DNA of 64,000 bases from Pseudomonadota bacterium (GTDB lineage Bacteria; Pseudomonadota; Alphaproteobacteria; Acetobacterales; Acetobacteraceae). The notes beneath the pieces were generated by a model, which worked only from the letters and a program-made list of their open reading frames with translations, did not search any database and was not told where the DNA came from. The position numbers and the translations under genes are program-made. The stretch lies in assembly GCA_021805545.1 (NCBI GenBank), contig JAJZFB010000031.1, positions 17,657-81,656 of the forward strand, given 5' to 3'. Positions 25,588 through 34,192 of this stretch are shown here, piece after piece; position 1 is the first letter of the stretch; each line of letters begins with the position of its first letter.

Positions 25588-26805
25588 ATGGCTGAAAAAA
25601 GTCAATTCCATACCCGCCTGAAACTGGCCCTGATCCTGGCCATTTGCGCTATTCCCTCCGGTTGCGAGGCCGCCGCCATCATCTGGGGCCAGTACCATGG
25701 CATGACCGGCAAGGCGCTGCGCGACGGGCTGGATTTATGGGCAGGCGGATTCCTGCTGCTGCACGGCCAGGCGTCCATTCTGTTCGACCATACGGCGTAT
25801 CAGAGCTTTCTGCAGGGGCTATATGGGCACCTGCCTTACCATTTATGGAGCTACCCCCCTACTTATGGGCTAATTGCCGCCGCCTTTGACTGGCTGCCGC
25901 CCTGGCCGGCGGTGCTGGCGTTTGATGCGGCAACGCTGGTGCTGCTGGCCTTTGTGCTGCGGCTGGCAGGCAAGAGCGGGTGGTTTGTGGCAGCCATGCT
26001 GGTGGCACCCGCCTGCCTGGAAAATGTGCTGGAACACCAGAACGCGGCGCTGATGACGGCGCTGATTGGCGGCGGCGTGTTGCTGCTGGAGGCCAAGCCA
26101 CGCCTGGCGGGGGCGCTGATTGGGCTGGCCACCATTAAACCGCAGCTTGGCCTGGTGCTGCCGCTTAACCTGCTGCGGCGCTCGCGTTTGGCCTTTGCCT
26201 GGGCGGCACTTGCCGCCGTGCTGCTGGCCGGGGCATCGCTGGCGGCATTCGGGCCGAAAGTGTGGATCGGGTTCATTACCTTCACCAGCCCGGCCATGAG
26301 CAATGTGCTGCTTACCGGCCAGCCGCCAGATTTCGCGGGCGGGCTTATTAGCGTGTTTGCCCTGGCCAAGCCGTTTATGGGCACGCATGGCGCGCTGCTG
26401 GCCCAGGCTGTGGTGAGCCTTGCCTGCATTGCGGCGGGGTTGTTCACGCGCCGCCCGGCGGCGCTGCTGGTGCTCTCGGCCTTGGCCAGCCCGTATCTGC
26501 ACGCCTACGATCTGCTGGGGGCATCGCTGGCCGTGGCGCTGCTGGTGCAGGACAGGCTACGGCACGGGTTTTTCCCCGGTGAGCCGGTGCTGTTCTTTCT
26601 TGTCTGGTTCGGGCCGGGGCTGCTGCCCTGGATGCCGCGCTTCGCACATCTGGCGCCTGTGCTGCTGCTGCTGCTCTTGGCAAGCGCGTGGCGCCGTGGT
26701 GGTGTGGCGCCATGCGACTCCTTACCGGCTCCGCCCGGCTCGCCGGGGTCATCGGCTGGCCGGTCGCGCACTCCCGTTCCCCCCGAATCCACGGCACATG
26801 GCTGA
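25588..26805 (+). CDS. Membrane glycosyltransferase of the GT87/DUF2029 type
   Basis: A 405-residue polytopic inner-membrane protein with about ten hydrophobic segments. GT87-type features are the early periplasmic acidic pair in GLDLWAGG, the YPPTYGLIAA motif, KPQLGLVLPLNLL and PYLHAYDLLG. These enzymes use polyprenyl-phosphate sugars as donors. The last roughly 40 residues (after SAWRRGG) are Pro/Ser-rich and non-membrane, and lie over the start of aroE in a different frame, so the reading probably runs past its original end. It heads the row aroE-coaE-dnaQ. Confidence 0.75.
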   Translation: MAEKSQFHTRLKLALILAICAIPSGCEAAAIIWGQYHGMTGKALRDGLDLWAGGFLLLHGQASILFDHTAYQSFLQGLYGHLPYHLWSYPPTYGLIAAAFDWLPPWPAVLAFDAATLVLLAFVLRLAGKSGWFVAAMLVAPACLENVLEHQNAALMTALIGGGVLLLEAKPRLAGALIGLATIKPQLGLVLPLNLLRRSRLAFAWAALAAVLLAGASLAAFGPKVWIGFITFTSPAMSNVLLTGQPPDFAGGLISVFALAKPFMGTHGALLAQAVVSLACIAAGLFTRRPAALLVLSALASPYLHAYDLLGASLAVALLVQDRLRHGFFPGEPVLFFLVWFGPGLLPWMPRFAHLAPVLLLLLLASAWRRGGVAPCDSLPAPPGSPGSSAGRSRTPVPPESTAHG

Positions 26806-27536
26806 ACCGCCATGAGATAGACGGCGCCTATGTGCCGCTGCCCGTGGCGCCAGCTAACTTTGCCGCAGCCGTAAACGGCCTGGCCAAAGCCGGGTTTGCC
26901 GGGGCCAATGTCACCATTCCGCACAAGGAGGCGGCTTTTGCCGTGTGCGATGTGGTGGAGGATTTCGCGCGCCGCGCCGGGGCGGTGAACACGCTGCTGT
27001 TCACCCCGCGCGGCATAGAGGGGCGCAATACGGATGGCTACGGGTTTGTGGCGAATCTGCGCGCCCATGGGGTGAACCCGGCCGCGGGGCCGGTGCTGAT
27101 TCTGGGCGCAGGCGGGGCCGCGCGGGCCATTACTGCGGCTTTGCAGGATGAAGGTGCTGCGGTGACGATATGCAACCGCTCGCCAGAGCGTGCCGAGGCT
27201 TTGGCCGCGGCCCTGCCCCCTGCCCGCGTGCTGCCCTGGGCACGGCGCGAGGCGGCTTTGGGCGATTACGCGCTGCTGGTGAACACGACATCGCTCGGCA
27301 TGGTGCATAACCCTGCCTTGGAGATGAGCCTGGAACGCGCCGCGCCGGGCCTGGCCGTGGCGGATATTGTGTACGCGCCGCTGGAAACCGCCCTGCTGGC
27401 GGAGGCCGCCGCGCACGGGCTGCAGCCGGTGGAAGGCTTGGGCATGTTGCTGCACCAGGCCGTGCCCGGTTTTGCCGCCTGGTTTGGCGTGACGCCGCTG
27501 GTGGATGCGGCACTCTACCGGATTGTTGCCGCATGA
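26712..27536 (+). CDS. aroE: Shikimate dehydrogenase
   Basis: A 274-residue enzyme reducing 3-dehydroshikimate. Motifs: GVIGWPVAHSRSP at the N-terminus, NVTIPHKEAAF with the catalytic Lys, GRNTDGYGFV with the catalytic Asp, and the NADP loop LGAGGAARAITAAL followed by NRSPERAE. ATG 26712 begins MRLLTGSARLAGVIG. This start lies inside the preceding gene, which overlaps it by 94 bases. Its stop overlaps the coaE start (ATGA). Confidence 0.95.
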   Translation: MRLLTGSARLAGVIGWPVAHSRSPRIHGTWLNRHEIDGAYVPLPVAPANFAAAVNGLAKAGFAGANVTIPHKEAAFAVCDVVEDFARRAGAVNTLLFTPRGIEGRNTDGYGFVANLRAHGVNPAAGPVLILGAGGAARAITAALQDEGAAVTICNRSPERAEALAAALPPARVLPWARREAALGDYALLVNTTSLGMVHNPALEMSLERAAPGLAVADIVYAPLETALLAEAAAHGLQPVEGLGMLLHQAVPGFAAWFGVTPLVDAALYRIVAA

Positions 27537-28117
27537 TGATTATCGGCCTGACCGGCGGCATCGGCATGGGCAAATCCACCGTGGCGGGCATGTTCGCCAC
27601 ACGCGGTGTGCCGGGGTTTAATGCAGATGTGGCGGTGCATGAGCTGCAAGCGAAGAATGGCGAGGCGATACCGGCCATAGATGCGGCGTTTCCCGGCGTG
27701 GCGCATGATGGCGTGCTGGACCGTGCCGCGCTGCGCGCCTTGGTGCTGGCGGACCGCGAGAAGATGAAGCTGCTGGAAGGGATTATGCACCCGCTGGTGC
27801 GGAACATGCAGGCCGCTTTCATGGAGCGCGCGCGGGCGGCAGAGCAGCGCGCGGTATTGCTGGATATTCCTTTATTATTTGAATCGGGCGCGGCGGGGCG
27901 GATGGACAAGACCATCACCGTATCCTGCCCGCGCGAAATGCAGGTGCGGCGCGTGCTGGCACGCGGGGTGCCGCTTAAGGATATAGAGGCGATTATCGCC
28001 AAGCAGATGCCGGATGCGGAAAAACGCAAACTGGCGGATTACGTGATTGAAACCAGCGGCACGCTGGAGGAAACACAGGTACAGGTGGAGCGCGTTTTGC
28101 AGGAGCTGGGGCTATGA
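27533..28117 (+). CDS. coaE: Dephospho-CoA kinase
   Basis: A 194-residue P-loop kinase for the last step of CoA synthesis. It begins MMIIGLTGGIGMGKSTV, where the Walker A is visible, and shows the DADxxxHEL-equivalent FNADVAVHEL, HPLVR and DIPLLFESG segments. Linked to aroE and dnaQ by 4-base overlaps on both sides, reproducing the aroE-coaE-dnaQ order common in alphaproteobacteria. Confidence 0.96.
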   Translation: MMIIGLTGGIGMGKSTVAGMFATRGVPGFNADVAVHELQAKNGEAIPAIDAAFPGVAHDGVLDRAALRALVLADREKMKLLEGIMHPLVRNMQAAFMERARAAEQRAVLLDIPLLFESGAAGRMDKTITVSCPREMQVRRVLARGVPLKDIEAIIAKQMPDAEKRKLADYVIETSGTLEETQVQVERVLQELGL

Positions 28118-28788
28118 GCCGTTCGGTTTTGTTCGACACGGAAACAACCGGGCTGGACCCGCTGACCGGCGACAGGGTGATTGAAATTGCCGCGATTGAA
28201 TTGCTGAACGACCTGCCCACGGCCAATGAGTTTTACGCGCTGCTGGACCCGGAGCGCGATATTCCCGCCGAGAGCACGCGCGTACACGGCATTACCAGCG
28301 CGCATGTGGAGGGCAAGCCGAAATTTGCCGATATTGCAGACGAGATGCTGAAATTTTTTGGCGACGCGCCGCTGGTGGCGCATAATGCGCCGTTCGATTT
28401 CGGGTTTATCGACGCCGAACTGGCGCGGCTGGGCAAGCCGGGGCTGGGGCGGGCGCGGATGATCGACACTTTGGTGCTGGCCAAGGCGCGCTTTCCCGGC
28501 ATGCCGAACAGCCTGGACGCGCTGTGCCGCCGTTTCGAGATCGATCTTTCAGCGCGCACCACCCATAATGCGCTGCTGGACTGCAAGCTGCTGGCCGGTG
28601 TGTATGTGGAACTGACCGGCGGGCGCCAGCGCGGGCTGGTGCTGGAGACCGGTGACGTGCTGAGCTTTGCCCAATACGCCCCCCCCGCGCAACGCACGGC
28701 GCGCCATATTGTACCCGAAAAGGAACAGATTGCCGCGCATGAGGCGTTTATAGGCAAGCTGAAAGAGCCGGTCTGGCGCAAGGAATAG
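28114..28788 (+). CDS. dnaQ: DNA polymerase III epsilon subunit (3'-5' proofreading exonuclease)
   Basis: A 224-residue DEDDh exonuclease. Exo I DTETTGLDP, Exo II HNAPFDFGFIDAEL and Exo III THNALLDCKLLAGVYVEL are intact. The C-terminal tail that binds the alpha subunit is present but short. Last gene of the coupled aroE-coaE-dnaQ row. Confidence 0.96.
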   Translation: MSRSVLFDTETTGLDPLTGDRVIEIAAIELLNDLPTANEFYALLDPERDIPAESTRVHGITSAHVEGKPKFADIADEMLKFFGDAPLVAHNAPFDFGFIDAELARLGKPGLGRARMIDTLVLAKARFPGMPNSLDALCRRFEIDLSARTTHNALLDCKLLAGVYVELTGGRQRGLVLETGDVLSFAQYAPPAQRTARHIVPEKEQIAAHEAFIGKLKEPVWRKE

Positions 28789-28900
28789 GGGAAACACAAA
28801 AATCGCTTCAGCAATCATCCGCAGCGGCAAAAAACACGGCCATCGCGCGCCATTCATGCCTGCCGGCCAGCTTACTGGCGTAGCCTTTATAAATGCGCCA

Positions 28901-29317
28901 CTATTTTAACCGCGCCCCCATGCGCAGAAGCAGCATCGTCACCGCCAGCAACGCAGCCCCGTTCAACCATACCGCTATTTGATGCCCGCGCGCGAACCGC
29001 GCCGCCTCGTGCAGCATGCGCGCCGCATCCAGCACGGGCAGCAGGTAAAACCACAGCCAGCCCGTTACCAAAATCACCGCCACCGGCACCAGGCTCGCCC
29101 GCCAATCGCGCCGCAGCCACAGCCCCAGCGCCGCCAAGGCCGCGCTGAGGGTGCAATAGCCGTAATACCACGGAAATGCGCCACGGATGAACGGCCCCGC
29201 CACGGGCAGCGGCAAATGCGTGAACACCAGCGGGGCCATAACCGCGCCAAAAAACAGCATGCCGCCGCTTAGAGCGCCGAGCCCTAGCAACGCCAGCATG
29301 CCGCCCGCAGCGCGCAT
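28901..29317 (-). CDS. DUF4149/TMEM205-like membrane protein
   Basis: A 138-residue inner-membrane protein with four predicted hydrophobic segments, a GALSGGMLFFGAVMAPLVFT start and the PWYYGYCT motif characteristic of DUF4149. Function unknown. Its start overlaps the ahcY stop by one base (TGATG), so it is translated from the ahcY message; that genomic link suggests a role near the methyl cycle, but this is only inferred. Confidence 0.75.
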   Translation of the reverse strand: MRAAGGMLALLGLGALSGGMLFFGAVMAPLVFTHLPLPVAGPFIRGAFPWYYGYCTLSAALAALGLWLRRDWRASLVPVAVILVTGWLWFYLLPVLDAARMLHEAARFARGHQIAVWLNGAALLAVTMLLLRMGARLK

Positions 29318-30624
29318 CAGTAACGATACGAATCGTGCTTGAATGGGCCGTCGGTCTTAAGGCCCAGATACGCCGCCTGCTTCTGGCTGAGCTGGGTCAG
29401 CTTCGCCCCCACCTTGGCCAGGTGCAGCGCCGCCACTTTTTCATCCAGATGGCGCGGCAGCACATAAACCTTGTTTTCGTACTGGCCGGGCTTGGCGTTC
29501 CACAGCTCGATTTGCGCCAGCACCTGGTTGGTGAAGCTGGCGCTCATCACGAAGCTAGGGTGGCCCGTGGCATTGCCAAGGTTCACCAGCCGGCCTTCGG
29601 AAAGCACGATCAGCCGCTTGCCGTCGGGGAACACCACCTCGTCCACCTGCGGCTTCACGTTTTCCCACTTGTAGTTCCGCAGCGCCTCGATCTGAATTTC
29701 AGAATCGAAATGGCCGATATTGCACACAATGGCGCGGTGCTTCATGGCACGCATATGGCCGATGGTGATGACATCGACATTGCCCGTGGCGGTGACGAAA
29801 ATATCGCCCACCGGGGCGGCATCGTCCATCGTTGTCACCTCATAGCCTTCCATCGCCGCCTGCAGCGCGCAAATCGGGTCGATTTCGCAAACCTTCACGC
29901 GGCACCCGGCATTGCGTAAGGACGCAGCGGAGCCTTTGCCCACATCGCCAAACCCGCTCACCACCGCCACCTTGCCGGACATCATCACATCCGTGCCACG
30001 GCGTATGCCATCCACCAGGCTCTCGCGGCAGCCATACAGATTGTCGAATTTCGACTTGGTGACGGAATCATTCACGTTGATGGCGGGCACTTTCAGCTCG
30101 CCGCTCTTCGCCATCTCCCACAAACGATGCACGCCCGTGGTGGTCTCTTCCGAGATACCCTTAACATTGGCCAGCAGGTCGGGGTATTTGTCGTGCAGCA
30201 GCTTGGTGGCATCGCCGCCATCGTCCAGAATCATGTTCGGTTCCCAGCCATCGGGGCCGCGCACAGTTTGCTCGATGCACCACCAGAATTCTTCTTCCGA
30301 CATGCCCTTCCACGCGAATACCGGCACGCCCGTGGCGGCAATGGCGGCGGCGGCCTGGTCCTGCGTGGAGAAGATGTTGCAGGACGACCAGCGCACCGAG
30401 GCGCCGAGCGCCGTCAGCGTCTCGATCAGCACGGCGGTCTGGATGGTCATGTGCAGGCAGCCGATGATGCGCGCGCCCTTCAGCGGCTTATCCTTGCCGA
30501 ATTCGGCACGCAGCGCCATCAGCCCGGGCATCTCGTCCTCGGCCATGGCAATCTCTTTGCGGCCCCATTCAGCCAGCGAGATGTCCTTGACCTTGTAATC
30601 CTGCGCCATGATTGCGTCCGCCAT
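29317..30624 (-). CDS. ahcY: S-adenosylhomocysteinase
   Basis: A 435-residue NAD-dependent hydrolase splitting S-adenosylhomocysteine to adenosine and homocysteine. Landmarks are [48 protein letters not shown] with catalytic Lys and Asp, the NAD loop [12 protein letters not shown], and the C-terminal KHDSYRY. Start ATG 30624 is preceded by GAGGATC; ATG 30609 is an alternative. A 22-bp AT-rich palindrome 34 bases upstream is a likely operator. Confidence 0.96.
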   Translation of the reverse strand: MADAIMAQDYKVKDISLAEWGRKEIAMAEDEMPGLMALRAEFGKDKPLKGARIIGCLHMTIQTAVLIETLTALGASVRWSSCNIFSTQDQAAAAIAATGVPVFAWKGMSEEEFWWCIEQTVRGPDGWEPNMILDDGGDATKLLHDKYPDLLANVKGISEETTTGVHRLWEMAKSGELKVPAINVNDSVTKSKFDNLYGCRESLVDGIRRGTDVMMSGKVAVVSGFGDVGKGSAASLRNAGCRVKVCEIDPICALQAAMEGYEVTTMDDAAPVGDIFVTATGNVDVITIGHMRAMKHRAIVCNIGHFDSEIQIEALRNYKWENVKPQVDEVVFPDGKRLIVLSEGRLVNLGNATGHPSFVMSASFTNQVLAQIELWNAKPGQYENKVYVLPRHLDEKVAALHLAKVGAKLTQLSQKQAAYLGLKTDGPFKHDSYRY

Positions 30625-30657
30625 GCCCGTCGATCCTCTGCACATAAGTCTATGCTT

Positions 30658-30679
30658 GATATAAAGATATGTTTATATC
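30658..30679. promoter_or_regulatory. 22-bp palindromic operator upstream of ahcY
   Basis: GATATAAAGAT/ATGTTTATATC, ten of eleven positions symmetric, wholly AT-rich in a GC-rich genome and 34 bases upstream of the ahcY start. ArsR-family repressors bind sites of this build; an SAH-responsive ArsR regulator (SahR) is known to control ahcY in other proteobacteria. No regulator gene is adjacent. Confidence 0.6.
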
Positions 30680-30734
30680 TGTGTCAAATACGCGGCGCCC
30701 CGTATGGCTGCAAGCGCGGCTTTGCAATCAGCCT

Positions 30735-31058
30735 CTACGGCTTTGGCAGCCCGGCGAAATAATCCGCCACGGCCTGGGCCTCGGCCGGGCTTAAATGCCG
30801 GGCGATGGAGCGCATAATCGCATCACTACCCTGCCCTTGGGCGATGCGGGCCAGCGCCGCCGTAATCTGGCTGGCTGGCATGCCGGCCAAAGCGGGCGCA
30901 CCGGTGGAAGGTTTGCCCTGTCCGTTCACCCCATGGCAGGCGGCGCAGGGCAGGGCACCGTTATCATTGCCGTGCATCACAATCTGCTGCCCGCTGGGTG
31001 CCGCCTGTGCCGCCGTGCCCAGCAGGGCGGGTAAAGCCAGCAGCGCCAGCCGCCTCAT
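30735..31058 (-). CDS. Periplasmic class I c-type cytochrome
   Basis: A 107-residue small cytochrome with a signal peptide (cleavage near AAQA-APSG), the heme-binding CAACH at about residues 38-42, and a Met in ALAGMPAS as the probable sixth ligand. Resembles cytochrome c553-type proteins. ATGA overlap with the upstream copper-chaperone gene, so the two are one operon. Likely electron transfer to or from a copper enzyme, or a cytochrome oxidase, elsewhere in the genome. Confidence 0.88.
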   Translation of the reverse strand: MRRLALLALPALLGTAAQAAPSGQQIVMHGNDNGALPCAACHGVNGQGKPSTGAPALAGMPASQITAALARIAQGQGSDAIMRSIARHLSPAEAQAVADYFAGLPKP

Positions 31059-31486
31059 GGCGCGTGTGTGGCGCCGTAAACCGGCACGCTCAAAATCAGG
31101 CTGCTGCCATCCTTAAAGGTGAGTGTAATAACGGCGGGCTGGCCCAGTTTCATCTTCGGGTTCATGCACATCAGGTGGTACCCGCCCTCCACCAGCCCGG
31201 CCTGGCCATGCGCGGGCACTGGCACACTGTCCACCGGCACCATCATCGCGGTGCCGCCCATATTCATGCTTTTATGCAGCATCAGCGAAGAGCAATCCGG
31301 CGAGCTGGCTTTGGTCAGGGCCGTGGGCGTATCGCTTTTATTCACCAGCACCATGTAGCCGCCCGCTGGCACGCTGGGCAGCAAGTAGCGGAACCAGGGT
31401 TGCTGCACCTTTATGGTTTCCGCCGCCCCCGCAAAAGCCTGCGCCGGGGCCAGAACCAGGCAAACCGCCAGCCAGATACCACGCAT
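31055..31486 (-). CDS. PCu(A)C-type periplasmic copper chaperone
   Basis: A 143-residue exported protein with a signal peptide ending near AQAFA. The copper ligands of the PCuAC family are visible: His and Met in LMLHKSMNM, and His, Met in GGYHLMCMN. The family delivers Cu(I) to the CuA site of cytochrome oxidase. Start ATG 31486 puts the signal peptide at the N-terminus. Coupled to the downstream cytochrome c gene. Confidence 0.88.
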   Translation of the reverse strand: MRGIWLAVCLVLAPAQAFAGAAETIKVQQPWFRYLLPSVPAGGYMVLVNKSDTPTALTKASSPDCSSLMLHKSMNMGGTAMMVPVDSVPVPAHGQAGLVEGGYHLMCMNPKMKLGQPAVITLTFKDGSSLILSVPVYGATHAP

Positions 31487-31599
31487 TTCATCCCCCAAAA
31501 ACTGTTTTGCCCTGGATACGCGAAACCCTCTCGCGCGGGAAGCTGTTCTGCGCCGCAACGCGATTGCGTTACGCCCCAACCAGGCGCAATAGGCGGAGC

Positions 31600-32010
31600 A
31601 TGGACCACAAGGCCTATGCCGACATTGCGCAGGCAACCCGGCGCATGTTTATCCGCGACATCGTGCTCGCCGCCTCCATCGGCGTGCATGCCCATGAGCG
31701 CGGCACACGCCAGCGCGTACGCATAAACGTAGAGCTGTCGGTGCAGGATGACGGGGCACAAAACATTTCCCGCCCCGCCGTGGGCGCCGATGACCTGGCG
31801 CGGGTGGTGGATTACGAGGCCATTTTCAACCGTATCTGCGCCATTACCCAGGCCGGCCATGTGCAGCTTGTGGAAACCCTGGCCGAACGCCTGGCCGAGA
31901 CCTGCCTCATCGACCCCCGCGTGCGCCGCGTGCTGGTGCGTGTGGAAAAGCTCGATGTATTCGCCGACGCGGCCGCCGTGGGTGTGGAAATCGAACGCCG
32001 CAACGGCTAG
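31600..32010 (+). CDS. folB: Dihydroneopterin aldolase
   Basis: A 136-residue folate-biosynthesis enzyme. Core: MFIRDIVLAASIGVHAHERG, with the IGV-x-x-HERG-type motif; VVDYEAIFNRI; and LVETLAERLAETCL with the catalytic Glu region, then KLDVFADAAAVGVEIER. The N-terminal 16 residues precede the core and an internal ATG near 31645 is an alternative start. Transcribed away from the copper chaperone and toward uvrC. Confidence 0.88.
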   Translation: MDHKAYADIAQATRRMFIRDIVLAASIGVHAHERGTRQRVRINVELSVQDDGAQNISRPAVGADDLARVVDYEAIFNRICAITQAGHVQLVETLAERLAETCLIDPRVRRVLVRVEKLDVFADAAAVGVEIERRNG

Positions 32011-32039
32011 TTTTCCACGGCCCAAATTCGAGTAGAGTC

Positions 32040-32135
32040 AATGGGTTTTACGCGATGGTTAGCATAATTTTATGACTAAAACGAAATAGTTTTCTACAAT
32101 AAAATCAATGTGTTAAACACATATTGCTGGATTTT
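32040..32135. other. AT-rich segment upstream of DnaA boxes
   Basis: About 95 bp strikingly AT-rich for this genome, with the palindrome TGTGTTAAACACA near 32110. It lies between folB and the two DnaA boxes, so it could be a DNA-unwinding element or simply the uvrC promoter. Confidence 0.5.
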
Positions 32136-32182
32136 CTGACAAATGCCGCTCCACCCCTTGCCCTGTTGCGCTGCACTGCAAC

Positions 32183-32211
32183 TTATCCACTCTTCCCCAA
32201 ACTTATCCACA
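32183..32211 (+). promoter_or_regulatory. Two DnaA boxes in tandem
   Basis: TTATCCACT at 32183-32191 and a perfect consensus TTATCCACA at 32203-32211, same orientation, 20 bp apart (two helical turns). They end 17 bases before the uvrC start. This may be DnaA control of uvrC or a DnaA-binding cluster. Confidence 0.65.
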
Positions 32212-32227
32212 GGCCTGGGGGAAGAAC

Positions 32228-34096
32228 GTGGATAAACTGGACGTCACTGGCGTCCACATCATCGAGGCCGCGCTGACAACCATGCCGGGCAGCCCCGGCG
32301 TGTACCGCATGCTCGACCCCAAGGGCGGCGCGCTTTACGTGGGCAAGGCGCGCAATTTGAAGAAACGCGTGACCAGCTACACTCAGCTTGCCCGCCTGCC
32401 GGAGCGTCTGCGCCGCATGGTGGCGGGCACGGCGTCGATGGAGATCGTCACCACCCATACCGAGGCCGAGGCCCTGCTGCTGGAGGCCAACCTCATCAAG
32501 CGGCTGAAGCCGCGCTACAACATCCTGCTGCGGGACGATAAATCCTTCCCCTGGCTTATGCTCACGGGCGACCACCCTTACCCGCAGCTTGCCAAGCACC
32601 GGGGGGCGCAGACGCGCAAGGGCGATTACTGGGGGCCATTCGCCTCGGCCTGGGCGGTGAACCAGAGCGTGCAGACGCTGCAGCGCGTGTTTTTGCTGCG
32701 CACCTGTGCCGATACGGTGTTCGCCAACCGCACCCGCCCTTGTTTGCTGTACCAGATAAAGCGTTGCAGCGCCCCTTGCGTGGGCCGCATCGCGGAAGCT
32801 GATTACGCCAGGCTGGTGGCCCAGGCGCGGGAGTTTCTCTCTGGCAAATCCGGCGTGCTGCAAAAGGAGCTGGCCGCCGCCATGCAGGAGGCGTCCGATC
32901 GGCTGGAATTCGAGCAGGCGGCGGCGATACGCGACCGTATCAAGGGGCTGACGCTGATGCAGGGCAGCGGTGTCATCAACCCCGCCAGCCTGGGCGAGGC
33001 CGATATTATCGCCGTGCACCAGGCGGCGGAGCAGGCCTGCGTGCAGGTTTTCTTCATCCGCGGCGGGCATAATAACGGCAATCGCAGCTTCTACCCCGCC
33101 AACACGGCCAGCGATGGGCCAGGCGCGGTGCTGGCCGCCTTCATCGCCCAGTTTTACGACGACAAGCCGCCCCCGCCGCTGCTGCTGCTCAACCACATGC
33201 CGGATGATACGCCGCTGCTGGCCGAGGCGCTCTCACTCAAGGCCGGACGCCGTGTACATATCACCGTGCCGCAGCGTGGCGAGAAGCTGGACATTGTGCT
33301 GCACGCCGCCACCAATGCGCGCGAGGCGCTGGAGCGCAAACTTGCCGAGGCCGCCGGGCAGGGCAAGCTGCTGGCCGCCGTGGCGGAATTATTCGGCCTG
33401 CCGGAAACACCACGGCGCATCGAGACCTACGACAATTCCCACATCATGGGCACGAATGCGTATGGCGTGATGGTCGTGGCGGGGCCGGAAGGGTTCATGA
33501 AAAGTGCCTACCGCAAATTCAGTATCAAGAGCGCCATTACGCCGGGCGATGATTTCGGCATGATGCGCGAGGTGATGGAACGCCGTTTCGGCCGCAGCCT
33601 GGCGGAAGATCCGGGCCGGGACTCTGAACAATGGCCGGACCTGGTGCTGATAGATGGCGGTGCCGGCCAGCTTTCCGCCGCGCGGGCCATTATGGAAGAG
33701 CTGGGGCTGGAGGATATTCCCCTGGTGGGCATCGCCAAGGGGCCAGACCGCGATGCCGGTCGCGAATGGTTCCACATGCAGGGCCACGCGCCGTTCCAGC
33801 TTCCGCCGCGTGACCCGGTGCTGTATTTTCTGCAACGTTTACGCGACGAGGCGCACCGTTTCGCCATCACCACCCACCGTGCCGGGCGCAGTAAAAAGCT
33901 GGTCACGTCGGAGCTGGACGAGATACCGGGCATAGGGGCGGCGCGCAAAAAAGCCCTGCTGCAGCATTTTGGCGCGGCGCGCGAGGTAAAGGGCGCGGGG
34001 CTGAAGGATTTGGAAGCCGTTACGGGCATAAACCGTGCCACGGCCCGCGCCGTTTATGCGTTTTTTCACCCCGGCGCACGGCTGCCTGACGATTAA
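32228..34096 (+). CDS. uvrC: Excinuclease ABC subunit C
   Basis: A 622-residue nucleotide-excision-repair endonuclease. N-terminal GIY-YIG domain ([20 protein letters not shown], then KARNLKKRV), a Cys-rich linker ([19 protein letters not shown]), UVR motif ([16 protein letters not shown]), RNase H-like C-terminal nuclease ([26 protein letters not shown]) and terminal helix-hairpin-helix ([17 protein letters not shown]). GTG 32228 follows GGGGGAAG. In most alphaproteobacteria pgsA and moaDE follow; here pgi does. Confidence 0.97.
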   Translation: MDKLDVTGVHIIEAALTTMPGSPGVYRMLDPKGGALYVGKARNLKKRVTSYTQLARLPERLRRMVAGTASMEIVTTHTEAEALLLEANLIKRLKPRYNILLRDDKSFPWLMLTGDHPYPQLAKHRGAQTRKGDYWGPFASAWAVNQSVQTLQRVFLLRTCADTVFANRTRPCLLYQIKRCSAPCVGRIAEADYARLVAQAREFLSGKSGVLQKELAAAMQEASDRLEFEQAAAIRDRIKGLTLMQGSGVINPASLGEADIIAVHQAAEQACVQVFFIRGGHNNGNRSFYPANTASDGPGAVLAAFIAQFYDDKPPPPLLLLNHMPDDTPLLAEALSLKAGRRVHITVPQRGEKLDIVLHAATNAREALERKLAEAAGQGKLLAAVAELFGLPETPRRIETYDNSHIMGTNAYGVMVVAGPEGFMKSAYRKFSIKSAITPGDDFGMMREVMERRFGRSLAEDPGRDSEQWPDLVLIDGGAGQLSAARAIMEELGLEDIPLVGIAKGPDRDAGREWFHMQGHAPFQLPPRDPVLYFLQRLRDEAHRFAITTHRAGRSKKLVTSELDEIPGIGAARKKALLQHFGAAREVKGAGLKDLEAVTGINRATARAVYAFFHPGARLPDD

Positions 34097-34192
34097 GTTG
34101 TTAAAAATTCAAAATTTGCGCCCTTTTTGCCGCATTGCCGCCACGGTCGCCGGGCTTATAACCAAACCATGCTGTACGAAGAGGCCGGGACG

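Noticed and set aside
32011..32227. Chromosomal replication origin
   Set aside because: Only two DnaA boxes and none of the usual alphaproteobacterial origin neighbours (hemE, maf, dnaA); reported as a DnaA-box finding instead.
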